DNA from: Vespa crabro
Lineage: Eukaryota > Arthropoda > Insecta > Hymenoptera > Vespidae
DNA: 64,000 nt
Direction of reading: 5' to 3'
Assembly (NCBI RefSeq): GCF_910589235.1
Contig: NC_060969.1
Span: 1,280,001 to 1,344,000 of the forward strand
The notes beneath the pieces are model-generated. The model was not told where the DNA came from. It ran no database searches and saw only the letters and a list, made by a program, of their open reading frames with translations. A program made the position numbers and the translations under genes. Every line of letters starts with the position of its first letter. The first letter of the stretch is position 1. Positions 47,908-61,341 of the stretch are shown here, in pieces.

Positions 47908-50900
47908 AATCCGCAATTCTTTACTACCATTTGCAAATATTGGAGGAGCTGGAGAAGTTGGTTCCAGTGCAGCCAGTACAATATCAACTTTATCCACAAC
48001 TAGTGGTATCAGTTCAGCATCCGGTCTCAGTGGTCTTTCAGCTGCATCTGGGTGCACAGATAAACCTGATCAACGGCAGGCATTAGCACAGTTATTAGCT
48101 ATGGGATACTCAGAGGTATGATTATAATTATATAATTATTTTATATAGCATGGTAGTTATTTTCTTATAAAAGAAATGTATATTATATTGTAATGTTTCT
48201 ATTTAATTTTTCAAAACATTTTGTAACTTTTGTAAAAATATTAGTAATTTTTCTGATTATATATAAATATGTAATATTTGAAAATATATTATTTGAAAGT
48301 CTATAATCTAAATTATAGAAAATTTATTTCTATACTATATTTAATTAATTTGATATACAGGAAATAGGGTTGCGTGCCCTTAAACTCGCAGGATGGCGCT
48401 TAGATGGAGCAATAGAGTTTTTAAAACAAGCACAAGGAGAATCTCTTAATGGTCTTGGTAAACTTAATACCAAGCTGATAAGAAAGCCAAGCTTAGAAAG
48501 GGAGCTAAGTCTCCAAAGAGGAAGCCCTGCATTAGATAGTGGTGCAGGAAGTTCACGATCTGACAGCCCACGTTTGACAGAACTTAGTCCACATCCACAA
48601 TTAAGTCGACAATATTCACCAAGCAATTTTGTAGAACGTGAACCACCTCCACCACCTCCTCCAAGATGTAGTTCTACACCGCCACCGCCACCACCACCTC
48701 ATGCTCCATATAGTCAACCAAATGTACCAAGTAATATGCAGCAGATGCTCAAGCGAATGTCTCCCGCTCCAGTTGTACCGACACGACCTCCTCCATCAGC
48801 ACCTGGTAATTCTGGATCTACATCAGGATCAGGAAATCCACCTCAAAGGGGTACAAGCCCTGTAGCATCGTCTAATAGTAATACTAATAGCCGCCAACCA
48901 ATGATTGTTCAGAATGGTCCACAAGTACAACAACAATTATCTCAACAAATGCAAGCACTCAGTATCTATCAAGCATGCGATAGAAATTCAAGTACGCAGG
49001 TTGAACCTCCGCCTCCTTATCCAATAGTCCCGTCATCATCGTCTGGTCCTGTTCAACCACCATCTTACAGTGCTTCTATGCAAAATAGACAAAGTCCCAC
49101 ACAATCTCAACAAGACTATCGAAAAAGTCCATCATCTGGTATATACTCTGGTCCAACATCAGCTGGATCACCAAGTCCTATTACTGTGTCCACTATATCT
49201 CCGAGTACACAGGGATCCATGGCTAGACCTACACCATTACAGGCTTGGGGAGCACGTCAAGCTAAAACTCAACCACCTATTATTATGCAATCTGTTAAAA
49301 GTACTCAAGTACAAAAACCTGTTCTACAAACAGCCATTGCTCCAACGTCTCCTCAACCAATTTGTACAACTAGTAATACACCACCACCTCCTCCATCTTA
49401 TGCTTCATCGATTCAACAGAAACAACAGCAACAACAACCACCGCCAGCATACCCTCCTGTCAATAATACTGGTACTGCACCATCAAGTTCTGTAAGTGTA
49501 GGTGTTTCAGTAGGTGTGCCAACAACAGAACCTCCTAGTTATGCTACAACAATGCAAGCATTAGCAGCACAACGTGGCATACATCATCCACTTCCTCCCC
49601 CTCCTTACGGAACAGCCACAGAAGATACATCTGGGATTTCTACAGTAGAAAGTAATTCAGCACCTCGATCTTCTCCAATCGCTCATCATCCTCCATTACA
49701 AAGAAAATATTCACCAGTGGACAATTGTCCACATTCAGTGGAGACACCACCTTTACCTCCAGTAGCATCGACCTCTGTATCAGCAAGAAATAATAACAAT
49801 CACTCATCTTTACCAGATGGAAATGGAGGAAAAGGAGGAAGTGCACCGTCATCTTATAAAATTAAACATCAATCTCCTATTCCTGAACGAAAGCATATGA
49901 GTAAAGAAAAAGAAGAAGAACGTAGGGATTGTAAAGTTCGTAATTATTCTCCTCAAGCATTCAAATTTTTTATGGAACAACATGTTGAAAATGTACTGAA
50001 ATCTCATAAACAACGCTTATATCGACGTCTTCAGTTAGAAACAGAAATGGCTAAAATAGGCCTAAGTGCAGAAGCACAGTGTCAAATGAGAAAGATGTTA
50101 TCACAAAAGGAATCTAATTACATTAGATTAAAACGGGCAAAAATGGATAAATCTATGTTTACAAAAATAAAACCTATTGGTGTTGGTGCTTTTGGAGAGG
50201 TAACACTTGTAAGAAAGCTTGATACTAATCAATTTTATGCAATGAAAACATTACGCAAAGCTGACGTACTGAATAGAAACCAGGTTGCTCATGTTAAAGC
50301 TGAACGTGACATTCTAGCAGAAGCTGATAATGAATGGGTCGTTAAATTATATTATTCGTTTCAAGATAAGGATAATCTTTATTTTGTGATGGACTATATA
50401 CCAGGAGGAGACTTGATGTCTTTACTTATTAAATTTGGTATTTTTAAAGAACCATTAGCAAGGTTTTACATCGCTGAACTTACATGTGCAGTTGAAAGTG
50501 TTCACAAAATGGGATTCATTCATAGAGACATTAAACCAGATAATATTTTAATTGATCGCGATGGACATATAAAACTGACAGACTTTGGACTCTGTACAGG
50601 ATTTCGCTGGACTCATAATTCTAAATATTACCAGCAAAATGGTAAGCACATTTATTATATGTAATCATTTATTAAAAACATTATCATATTTTTATAAAGA
50701 AATAACTATAGTGGAATATTTTATATTCATTTATTTTATTTGCTATTTATGTTTTATACTTGCATTTGCTATTTACCTTATAAGAAAATTCAAGATTAGT
50801 ATAATTATAGCAGGTTCTTTATTTTGACAACATAAGTAATTTTATATTTTGTAATCAATCAATAGGTCATGGTAAACAAGATTCAATGGATCCAGCTGAC

Positions 50901-51657
50901 GATTGGAACAATGAGTGTCGCTGTATTCAATTAAAACCATTGGAACGCAGGAGACATAGAGAACATCAAAGATGTTTGGCACATTCACTAGTTGGAACAC
51001 CAAATTATATTGCGCCAGAAGTGTTACAACGCACAGGATATACTCAGTTATGTGACTGGTGGAGTGTGGGTGTAATTTTATATGAAATGCTAGTTGGTTC
51101 TCCACCTTTTCTTGCCAATACACCAGCTGAGACTCAATACAAGGTTGGTAAAATATATAAACTATCTATGCTTTAAATTAAACAAGTACTCTGAATATAT
51201 ATTACTATTTGTTGTATGTTTACAGGTCATTAATTGGGAGACCACACTTCATATCCCTAAACAAGCAAATCTATCGCCTGAAGGTATGGATTTAATATTA
51301 AAACTTTGCGTTGGCGCAGATCGTCGATTAGGTAAAAATGCAGATGAAGTCAAGAGTCATCCATTTTTTGCAAGTATTGATTTTGAAAAAGGGCTACGCC
51401 GACAGGTAGCACCTCACATACCTCGCATTCAATATCCTACAGATACAAGTAATTTTGATCCTGTGGATCCTGACAAGTTAAGAAATTCTGAATCCTCAGA
51501 TTCTAATAAGTCAGACGAATTATTAGATAATGGAAAACCATTTCACGGTTTCTTTGAATTCACATTTAGGCGCTTTTTTGATGATGGTGGTGGTCCTGCA
51601 TATCCTAGTCGAATAAGTTTGGATGATAATGATAATCAAGGTCCTGTTTACGTATGA
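47840..51657 (+). CDS. wts: Serine/threonine kinase Warts (LATS), Hippo pathway, 4 coding exons
   Basis: NDR/LATS kinase that phosphorylates Yorkie in the Hippo growth-control pathway. Coding exons: 47840-48115, 48361-50641, 50866-51143, 51226-51657; junction phases close to 1,088 residues, near Drosophila Warts (about 1,100). In order: a UBA domain split by intron 1 (about 82-125); a long Pro/Ser/Gln-rich region with two PPPY motifs (309-312, 505-508) that bind WW domains, and several PPxY-like variants; a basic MOB-binding helix region (about 620-690); the kinase domain from about 692 with glycine loop GVGAFGEV (699), HRDIKPDN (813), DFG (833), activation-loop serine S893 in AHSLVGTPNY, and the AGC hydrophobic motif FFEFTFRRF with T1058. 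The start is chosen as the first in-frame ATG after the splice acceptor at 47780. All regulatory sites are intact. Confidence 0.98.
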
Positions 51658-54600
51658 CAGTAGGTTAGTTAAAAGAAAACGAAAAAAAAAAAAACAAATC
51701 ATAAATCTCATCAGATATCAAAATTATTGGTGTCTTAAAAACTGCAACCAGTATCATATCTTTCTAAAGTTTTTTTCAGCATTGTGTGGTTAACTAAATT
51801 ACACGAAGTCGCAATTTTTTTTCAACTTATAGATATATGAATACGAACGTATCGTACTATATAGTTAGAAAAAAGAAAATATTACATTAAAGAAAGTACA
51901 CATATTAGATTAGTGTATTTTTTGTCATTATTACAGATTTTTATATTTTAGAACTGATTATAATTGTTTTCATGCTTTGTTAGCGCGACTGTACTTCTCG
52001 AATAGTACTATATTTGACTTAAATCATTAAACTTTCACATATCTGCAAAACTGTCCACTACACATTGTTGTGTTTCTATGGAATCACAAATTATTATGGG
52101 CATTTGTATGAAATCTAAATTTTGTATGTTTATTGCGTCTTAAATAATGCCCTATATAATATAGCTTGAGTGATCAGGATCGTTTTCTATTCCATAACGT
52201 GCGATTATAACATATGGCTAAGAAAAAAGGCAGGGTAACTTTAATGGCACAAGTTTACCTTGATACAATAATGGCCAATAGACACGAAGGGGTAGAAATA
52301 AAATGATTAATGGCTAGGCAATATATTCTCATGGAGCATGTTTTTGCAAATATTTTGCTTGCCATTTATTTTCATTTAGATTGGCTTCATATCAGAAAGT
52401 ACGTGTTTAGTACGTTTCAACGAGTACTGTGATATTGCAGATAATAATAATAAGAGTTATACGGCTTTTAAATATATTGGTCCTATTTAACATTTTCTTT
52501 TATATCAAATGCTATGTCGAATATAATTATAAATAATGATAATAATAATTATTATTAAACTATTAATTATTATACTGTATAGATTTGTGAATGGATGTAA
52601 TGTGTTCATTGCGTATTATGCAGCTTTTAATTGTCTAAACATTTTTTAATATCTTCATATGCTAAGAAATATTATTGATGAATTGTTACACTATATACAT
52701 TACATACATATTTCTTATAAACCTAATTCCCTGGAATATAATTTTCGGAATTATTGTTATTTAAAAGCAAAAGGGAAAATCGTTAATGAAGAAGTCGTAT
52801 ATTATTTTGCACAATGAAACTTTGAAATCGAAAATTTAAAATTAAATAAAGGTAACTCGACTTTTGTAAAATACTTGTAACTAATTACATTGCTGGCACA
52901 GTATCGTTTTTATAGTCAAGTTGCCATTGTTTATAAAGAAACAATTACAATAAGAATGTTAACAATAGAAAAAAACTTGTATATATGTATGTATATATAT
53001 ATATTATTCTATGAAATGATTTATTTTAATCTTTGTCTTATCGAAAGTGAGTCCAAAATCAGATATATTTTGTTATCTATTTCTTTCAAGCTGCAAAAAT
53101 CACTATTATTTATGTAATGGCAATGGTGTACCTTACAGCATTAAAAAGTGCCTTCTTTAAATAATCTTGTATTCAGGATTAAAATATTCTCTTCAAAATC
53201 TCTCTTCTGACTGCTGTTTCATCCTGTCTTCCAACATCAGCATAAAATCAATATTTAGAGAAAAAACATTGAAAAATTTTTATATGCAGATTATAAATAT
53301 TGTATATGATACAATAAGAATTGACACAAAATAATATACTATTTTGAAATGATTAGAATTTAACGAAATAACTGATTTATCGAGTACGAGCAATATTAAA
53401 ATTTAATTATTGCATTACTTGACTGTTGGAAGTGGAGCAGTGTACTAATATTGTATGTACTATGTACAAAGCTAAGACTAAACACTTATCCATACTAATT
53501 TATTATTGAGGAAAACTATATCTTCATTAACTGTGCCTTTTAAATATTATAAAAATAACATCATTGTTATTTTTTTAATATCCTTTATGCTATAATCTAT
53601 TTTTTCAAAGATAAAATGTAATAGTAATTAGAAACGTGTATTTCTATATCGTACATTCTATTGCCATAATTAAAATAGATGATTGAAAAAAAAAACTATA
53701 AACAATCTTCCATGGTATATAATTTTATCAATAATATTTTGGTGGCATCATAAGAGCAGACAATTTTAAACTGTACTTGTAATAAATTGTGTATCTCGAA
53801 AATATTAGAAAAAAGAAATGCAATAATACATTATATCTCAAAAAATACATTTTGTTTTGAATTTATACTCTATACTTATAAAAAAAAAATGTAGATTAGT
53901 ATAGAAAAGAATTATGTTTGACATTCGAATTATTTAATGATACCAAAATTTTTTGAACTGAAGTAGGAATAATATAATGTAAATAATTTAATTATTCGTA
54001 TTTATTTGATAATTATGGATCAGTGTTAAGTCTGTTGAGATAAAAACACAGTACTGTAATCTCTTTTCTAACGCTGTAAAGGTAAGACATATTTATTTAG
54101 AAATTGTTAAAAGCAATTATTGTTAGCAAAATTTATGACATGAAATTCGAATTTTTATTATCGGTTTCTCAAAATTGGTGATATTCGTTATTAATATTTA
54201 TATATAAATTTATATATATTTATACCCCAGGTCTCAATTAGAGTATTTATTTTTTTAACGAAATATATCAATTAAATAAAATAACGAAAATTTGCAGGTA
54301 ATATGAAAGTCGAATTTTGTACATCACATCTCTCATAAATAATGGATACCAAAGGGATTCACAACTACTATCATAAAATTAAATCTTTGTATACTACAAC
54401 CTTGCATTATATTGTTTATTTCTGCTATATATATATATATTTTTTTTTGTGTGTATAACTTTAAGTACTGCAAAGGAGTGAGACATTTTATCTTAAAATT
54501 AATGTACCATATTGCAGTACTAATACCATAATAATAAAGACTTTAAGTGAATTTTAATTTTAATAATATGGTTTTCAAACAATATAGCTATTATTTAAAT

Positions 54601-55888
54601 AATGCTTTAGGATAAATAACACATTATTCTGTTTGTAATACATTACGCTATACATATATATTACATTTGCTATTATTTAACGATCACATATACATAGATA
54701 ACATTTTCTGGCTTTGTTAAGCTTTAAAATTTAGCAATTATTAAGTACCTCCTGCTCCATACGAGAATGTAATACATACATTTTTATTGCACACTGAGTG
54801 TGCATATAATGGTTTAGTTATAGACGTTACAATAAAATAATATTTGTTGAATTGCTACTTGGCATCGAAAGACTCAGCTCAACTAATAAATATAGTATCA
54901 TACTTGTTCGTTTTCATGCATTGAATTATTTTAATATTATATTATCCTATACAACAGATCTGTCAACTCATGAAATTAATTTATGAATTTTTAGTTGTAC
55001 ATTTTGTAATAAATCACTTTTGCCTTGTAATTATATTATAAAAATATACGACAAGTTAGTTTGATAAGTTAGAATATATATAAAACATTGTACATACTTT
55101 AGATAATTAATCTAAATTAAAACGATCTTCAGTGCTTATGTGTTGTAGCTTTTTTGTGTTTAAATTTTTTTATTATTCGTCTAATATAAGATCTAAATTC
55201 AGACTAATATAAGATCATAACTCTATTTCTATAGGGTTATTAATATGCATTCTTATAAGATATATAAGTTATAGCGATTACTATAGTGGATATACAATTG
55301 ATTACACAATTGTGTACGAGAGTACCTTTCAAAAATCAGTTTTCACTTTTAATCTCTGATAAAAAACATTTAGTGATTTTATTTAGTAATTTGTATTTAT
55401 TGTATAAAAAAAAAAGAAATAATTAAAAATGCCATATTGATAAATCATAAATAACATTTATTTGTCTTTATATAAAATTTATAAAGTTTTTAAAATTCTA
55501 ATACTATTTTTGGTACAAAATTTATTTGATCAATATTTGATATATTAAGAAGGCACTTATACTTTATAAAAAACAAGTACATATAAGGTTCACATATAAT
55601 ATATAATTTCATTAAATTGAGAAGAAATTTGTAAAATTTCTTTAAGAGTATTCAATAAGATTCTTTTAAAAGAGCGATAAATTGAAATAAATTCATATAA
55701 AATATTTTATATTAGAAATCTCTTAAAATTTATGGACGGCAATATGATAAGTATCTATAATTATTAATAATTCTTTAAAAAGACTAAACATAAAAATATG
55801 GACGGCATATGAAAATACTCATCTAACATAAGTCATATTACTAATGGAAAACAATTTTACATAATATAAATCTGACAAGATCTTATAT
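51658..55888. other. Warts 3' untranslated region and convergent intergenic space
   Basis: No gene. Possible poly(A) signals for Warts include AATAAA near 52847, 54534 and 54832, so a long 3' untranslated region is possible. A 10-bp inverted repeat AGTACTGCAA / TTGCAGTACT lies at 54464-54473 and 54512-54521, and a 14-bp palindrome at 55303-55316. Confidence 0.6.
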
Positions 55889-58800
55889 TTATCTCCTAAG
55901 CAATGGATTAATCGCTATTAATAATGATAGAATTATAACCCAACTTGCTTGGATTGAAGATGCACCAGCTATACGGCATTTGAACATATCGTACCTGTGA
56001 ATACATTTAATTTAATTTATAACTGTTTTATTCTTAAATTAAGTAAAAAAAAATCATTCGAATTAAACTAATAAATTTAGTGGTATTAGTAATAGGTAAA
56101 TTATTTTAGTATCAGAAATGTAATAAATTATTAATGCCGTTACCTTGTTTCTTCGTCATTGACAATATTACTAAACTCTGCCTCTACTAGCTGCCCATCA
56201 TAATATGTAATATAGTCTTCAAAAGGATATTCAAAGCCTTGTTTACATTCACATTTATATCCACCAGTTTCAAAACCTCTGCCAAGAATGGGTACACACT
56301 GTAATATGATCCATTAATAGAAACATATCTGAAGCACTTATTTCATATTATAAATAGGCCATTTAATTTCAGATAAATTAGATATACCAAAGAAACTTCC
56401 TATTATCTAACTGCATAATCAGATGTGTGCACACACACACACACACGCGCGCGCGCCATTAATTTATAATCATTGTTTCTTATAGCATAATATATAAACT
56501 TACATATGATGTTTTCTTATGACATTTATGTGTATCTTTAAATGCATTTGGACGGTAAAATTTATCATCACATTGATTAATATCCAATTGAAGTAAATCC
56601 ATAGAAACGGCAACCACACCCCTGTAAATATTATTTTAATGTAATATTATTTTATTTAATCACACGTAAAATATTTTATATTAATATTTTAAATGAAAAC
56701 AAACTGACTTGAGATTACTTACTTAAATTCTAATTTTTCTCTTAGGCTATCCCAACCGAAAAATGGAGATGCATAAGTAATTAACCATTTTTTCACTTTA
56801 CCATTGCAATCAAAGTATGGAACTGTCCAGTAACCATGATTCAGATTTGCTGCTCTATATGATTCATTCGGATTATTATTAAATAAACTAAATTGATTCA
56901 TATGGAATTAGTTTATCAATAATACTTACCGATAATGATTTGGGTAGTGTTCATACTTTTTAAGATATTCACCTGTTTCATTATATCTAATTTTTATTTT
57001 CATGTAGAATTTCTCCAAATCATCAAAATTTGCTGCCCATCTTTGTTTCAAAAATTGAAAATAATTCTTTCTAGTGTAAACTTCATCTGTAAATATATAT
57101 ATAAAAAAAATAGATATCATTCACATAATACAAGTAATAACAAAACGTAGTTACATAACAATTTTAATGGCTTACCTGTGTCATTTAATCTAGCTAAGTC
57201 TTCGAGTTTAAACTTCCGTGTATTCAGTTCAGTTTTATAAGCAAACGGTGCAAAAAATGTTCTATTAGTAAATTTATTTCTATCCCAAAATGTTCCTGCA
57301 GACCAGATTTTGGTATCTCCAAGAATTAAAGCTAGTGTTTCACCTATCATTTGATCTTCCGTAAGAGGTTTATCGGCCACTCTTTTACCAGAATAAACTT
57401 CATGTGAATCAGATATTTGAAGAAATGCACTAATAAAATTGGCAAGTCTGGTCGCCATTTTTGCTTCATTTTCGAAAAACTCTTCTGCTCCATAACCTAT
57501 ATCACCATCCAAGATTAAATCTTGTGCCGAATACCTAATTACAATTAATAATATATCATTCATTGTTATATAACAATATATAATATTTTTAAAAAATTAC
57601 AAATAAGAAATATACTTTTTACATGTTCTCGCATTTATATTGGAAATGAATTTTAAAGTTTGATCAATATTTATTTTTTCCGAGTTTAAATTATCAGGTC
57701 CTGTTGTAAGGTTTCTATATTGATAATACTGCTCGAGGTATCTCTCTCTAATATAATACTTTGCCTTATACCATTGTACTGGCATTTTTTGAATCCCTGC
57801 AATAAAGCAAATAAAGACATGATTTCAACTCATCTAATTATATAAATTACACACTAATAACATACATCCTATTTTGCTACAATCAAATCCATTATAATAT
57901 TGTTCTTGTGTTGCTCTTTCAATAATTTCTCCAAGATATGGTCGACGTACAACGGTTGGTAATCTATAACCTGGTTTGCATCTACATTGATATCCCCCTC
58001 TTCGAAATCCCCACCCATGCAATGGTTCACACTAAAAATAGATCATATTAATTTATTAATTAACAAATTTACTTTTGTACAAATAAATAAATGCTACATA
58101 AAAGTATAGTCGACACAATAATATAATTTATAATTATACGGAAATAAATTACCTCTGTAGTTTCTATTTTACATCGCGTAGTATTCGCAAATCTATTTGG
58201 TCCATTATTTCCTTTACCTTTTGGACATTGATTTATATCTATTCTATCAAAATCCATTTCCAATACAGACACAGCAGTATATCTAAATTTATTATTTATT
58301 TATTGATTAAAGATAATAAGAATAATATAACATTAGAATATTATCTAATATTAAAATAGGATTATAAAAAGCTCACGTTGGATATTCAATATGCCTAAAT
58401 CCTGTATGTCGTGGGTACACATCTGCAACTGGTACTACAGCAGCTACAAGCCAACGATTGGATCTTTCACAATCAAAGTAAGGTCTAGTCCATTTCACAG
58501 GTCCAGGATATTCATCAGCACCTATAAAAATATATACATAAAATATGATGTAATAATACACATTTTAATTTAATAGATATATTTTTTACCTGGAGGTCCA
58601 TGAAATGTAAAAGTTTCATTAGTATTATTAGCATAACGAATTTCAACTTGATAAGTAGCTTTAGTATCGTGTCTTTTCTCTACATTATCAGGTAACCATT
58701 TTCTGTACCTAATATATAATTCAAAGCATTAATATAAGAGTAATGTAATTTACATAATGAACAAGATAATTTTTTCTCTAATATATTACTAAAATGTGTT

Positions 58801-59453
58801 ATAAAAAATATTTACCATTCATTTATCCTATAGTAATCTGTTGTATAATCTTTGCTAAGAGTATCACTAGGAAATGCACCAAGATCTTGTACAGTAAACG
58901 TATTACGAGTAGATATTCTTTCAAGATGTATAGGATCATTAAAATCATCAGCTCTGAATGTTCTTGGTGCAAACCTTGGCATTGTTTTATTAAAGAATCC
59001 TCTATAGGATGGAGAATATGACATATTTGGTGCAAAATAGATAGCAGAAGCATTTATATATGGATTAGCAGATACATCAGCAACCGTAGATAATATGTAA
59101 TACATCATGCCTGGATCATAAGTATCATTAATTGCTGGTCTTATAAATCGAGATTGAAGTATATAACTCCAAAAGAAAGATCTGCTCAATGCCATATTAT
59201 GTAAATGTAACAGAGCTGTTCTATTTGGAAATACTGGATTAATATTAATATCCTTTATATCTGGCAAATGCGAAACAGAATCCTCTGGTAAATATAGATC
59301 ACCAAGATATTGTATAGGGCAGTTATCGGCATTAACTTTATCCATTTTGAATCGAATTTCATCAAATGAATCTCTCAATTGCCATTCATATTGACCAACA
59401 ACGCCCAATAGAAGGCAAATGATCACTAACGTTAGACGAATATAAGAAATCAT
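55889..59453 (-). CDS. Secreted/surface protein with two GPR158/179-like ectodomain modules, 12 exons
   Basis: Exons: 59453-58816, 58708-58590, 58521-58377, 58282-58153, 58031-57866, 57796-57616, 57534-57176, 57086-56930, 56887-56723, 56621-56504, 56298-56144, 55994-55889; all phases agree, 812 residues. Residues 1-20 are a signal peptide. Module 1 (about 30-400) and module 2 (about 460-778) each hold a Cache-like region, a W-T-x-P-Y-F-D-C block (C270, C659), a V-S-x-L-x-M-D / D-I-N-Q-C block and an EGF-like block (GYQCRCKPGY; GYKCECKQGF). Two intron positions and phases repeat between the modules. The DINQC and EGF-like pattern resembles the extracellular part of the orphan receptors GPR158/GPR179. 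There is no seven-helix region; the C-terminus (about 786-812) is one hydrophobic stretch ending NPLLRR, either a membrane anchor or a GPI signal. Function unknown; ligand binding by the Cache modules is inferred. Confidence 0.85.
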
Positions 59454-60399
59454 CTTTTAGATAATTTTAATTCTTCTATTTAATATAAATGCACTGCTTA
59501 CACGTTAACTTCCATATTAAATAAAGTTTTTGTTTTGTATGAATACTTTAAAGTTACTTTTTTGATTGATTTCACATATATTTATGTGTTTAATTTAGGC
59601 TCCGTTATTAATTATTACAAATACACCCAATACTAACAATGACGCTAAAACCATGGGCGTTTTCCAATTCCAAACATATAACGCATGGCACGTATTTTTT
59701 CAATGATACCAAACTAACAGAAAAAGAATTCTGTATTCACATTTCTTATAGGTGCGCTGATATCGCTTTTATCCACGCTCTCTAATGGTCAAATTTTTAA
59801 ATATTTTTTCTCATTTTATGTTATATAAAAATCAAGTTTTTTTCCTCCCAATTTAACTTAATATAATATATAAATAAAATCTACTGAGATAACTATACTA
59901 TTTCATATCATTATTAGCCATATAATAAGTAATACAAATCAGCAACTTATATTAAATCTTTAAATATGCTAAAATATAAAAATTGAATATGCATTTATTA
60001 CAATTATTTACTTAATAATAAAAAAATAAGCTTCTTTTTATTTATTGAAAAAGATTGAAAATCTTTTTAAGTTTTTATTTAAATTTAAATATCGCGCTCA
60101 CCTTAATTACTGATCGCGTGATTTTAAGACCAATCAAAGAAATCTTCGATACAAAAGAAAAAATATAGTACATCGCATGCCTTGAAAAATTTATTTAAAA
60201 ATTGATTATGCAATTGCAAAATTGTCAATGGTATTTATTACCGAAGACATCGTTCGATAGTATAAGAAAAATCATTTCCTGTTGCTTACGATCAGTGTAA
60301 TTACGTATTTTTAAGAACGTGTAAAGATTTTACTATCTATTTTATTTCATTATACTTACGAATAATACTTAATACAGAAAAAAATTACTCTGTAAAAAA
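59454..60399. promoter_or_regulatory. Divergent promoter region of the two-module gene and MPC1
   Basis: A 0.95 kb spacer between opposite start codons, AT-rich with short GC-richer patches at 59640-59780 and 60100-60300. Both genes must be driven from here or from noncoding exons inside it. Confidence 0.5.
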
Positions 60400-61341
60400 A
60401 TGAATCGTATAAGAAAACTTCTTTCCAGTAAAGAAACTCGAGATTATTTCCTGAGGCAAGTAATATGCATTTTCATTCTTCTTATTTTATAATTAAATCG
60501 GTGGTTCTTTTTTGTTTTAGTACACATTTTTGGGGTCCAATTGCAAATTGGGGTATTCCAATTGCTACTATTGCAGATATAAAAAAAGATCCAAAATTTA
60601 TTAGTGGTAAAATGACTATCGGTTAGTATTATATATTCACACAATACATATTTTCATAGTATCGTATAGGTTATGTTTTTATATGTAGAATATAAATATC
60701 ACCTTTTGATATTATAACGAATAATGAAATAATACAATTAAATAGGTCAATTTATTAAACATTTTCTATAAGAATTACGTGAAAAAATATAGATTTATAA
60801 TATTTATTTTAGATATATCTATTTTTTCTCTATCTTTTTAATAAAAAAGTTTCCTATTATTGTTATCATAATTATTGCTCCAATTCTTTATATTACCAGA
60901 AATCTTTATAATAATCTAAATATTTATAGTTAACTATACAAATAATTAATTATACAAATGTTTGTACAAAAAGATATTACTTACTAATAATTGTCTGATA
61001 TAGTTCATAAGATATTTAATTTTACAGATATTTCATCTTTTTATGGTATTTTTTAATCACACTTTTATTGGTTTTCTATACTATTATCGTTTTATATTTA
61101 ACGTTATTTACTCTTAAAAATTTTATAGGGAGAATGATATTTCATATAAATTTTTAGACTTTAATACTAATCTTTTTTAGCTTTATGTGTATATTCAGCA
61201 GCATTTATGAGATTTGCAATCAGAGTGCAGCCACGCAATATGCTACTTTTTGCTTGCCACTTTGTCAACGAAGGAGCACAAATTACTCAAGGTTGTAGAT
61301 TTATAAAATATCATTATCTAGATAAAAAGCCAGAACAATAA
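60400..61341 (+). CDS. Mpc1: Mitochondrial pyruvate carrier subunit MPC1, 3 exons
   Basis: Inner-membrane subunit that, with MPC2, imports pyruvate into the mitochondrial matrix. Exons 60400-60455, 60521-60621 and 61181-61341 join in phase to 105 residues, close to the usual size of about 110. Family blocks are STHFWGPIANWGIPIA, ISGKMTIALCVYSAAFMRFA and VQPRNMLLFACHFVNE. Intron 1 starts with GC (AG|GCAAGT) instead of GT and ends in a normal TTTTAG; using it is required to join RDYFL to STHFWGP. A poly(A) signal AATAAA lies at 61484. It is transcribed away from the two-module ectodomain gene. Confidence 0.96.

Noticed and set aside
60444..60644. Minus-strand 66-codon frame over MPC1
   Set aside because: Antisense shadow of MPC1 exon 2.
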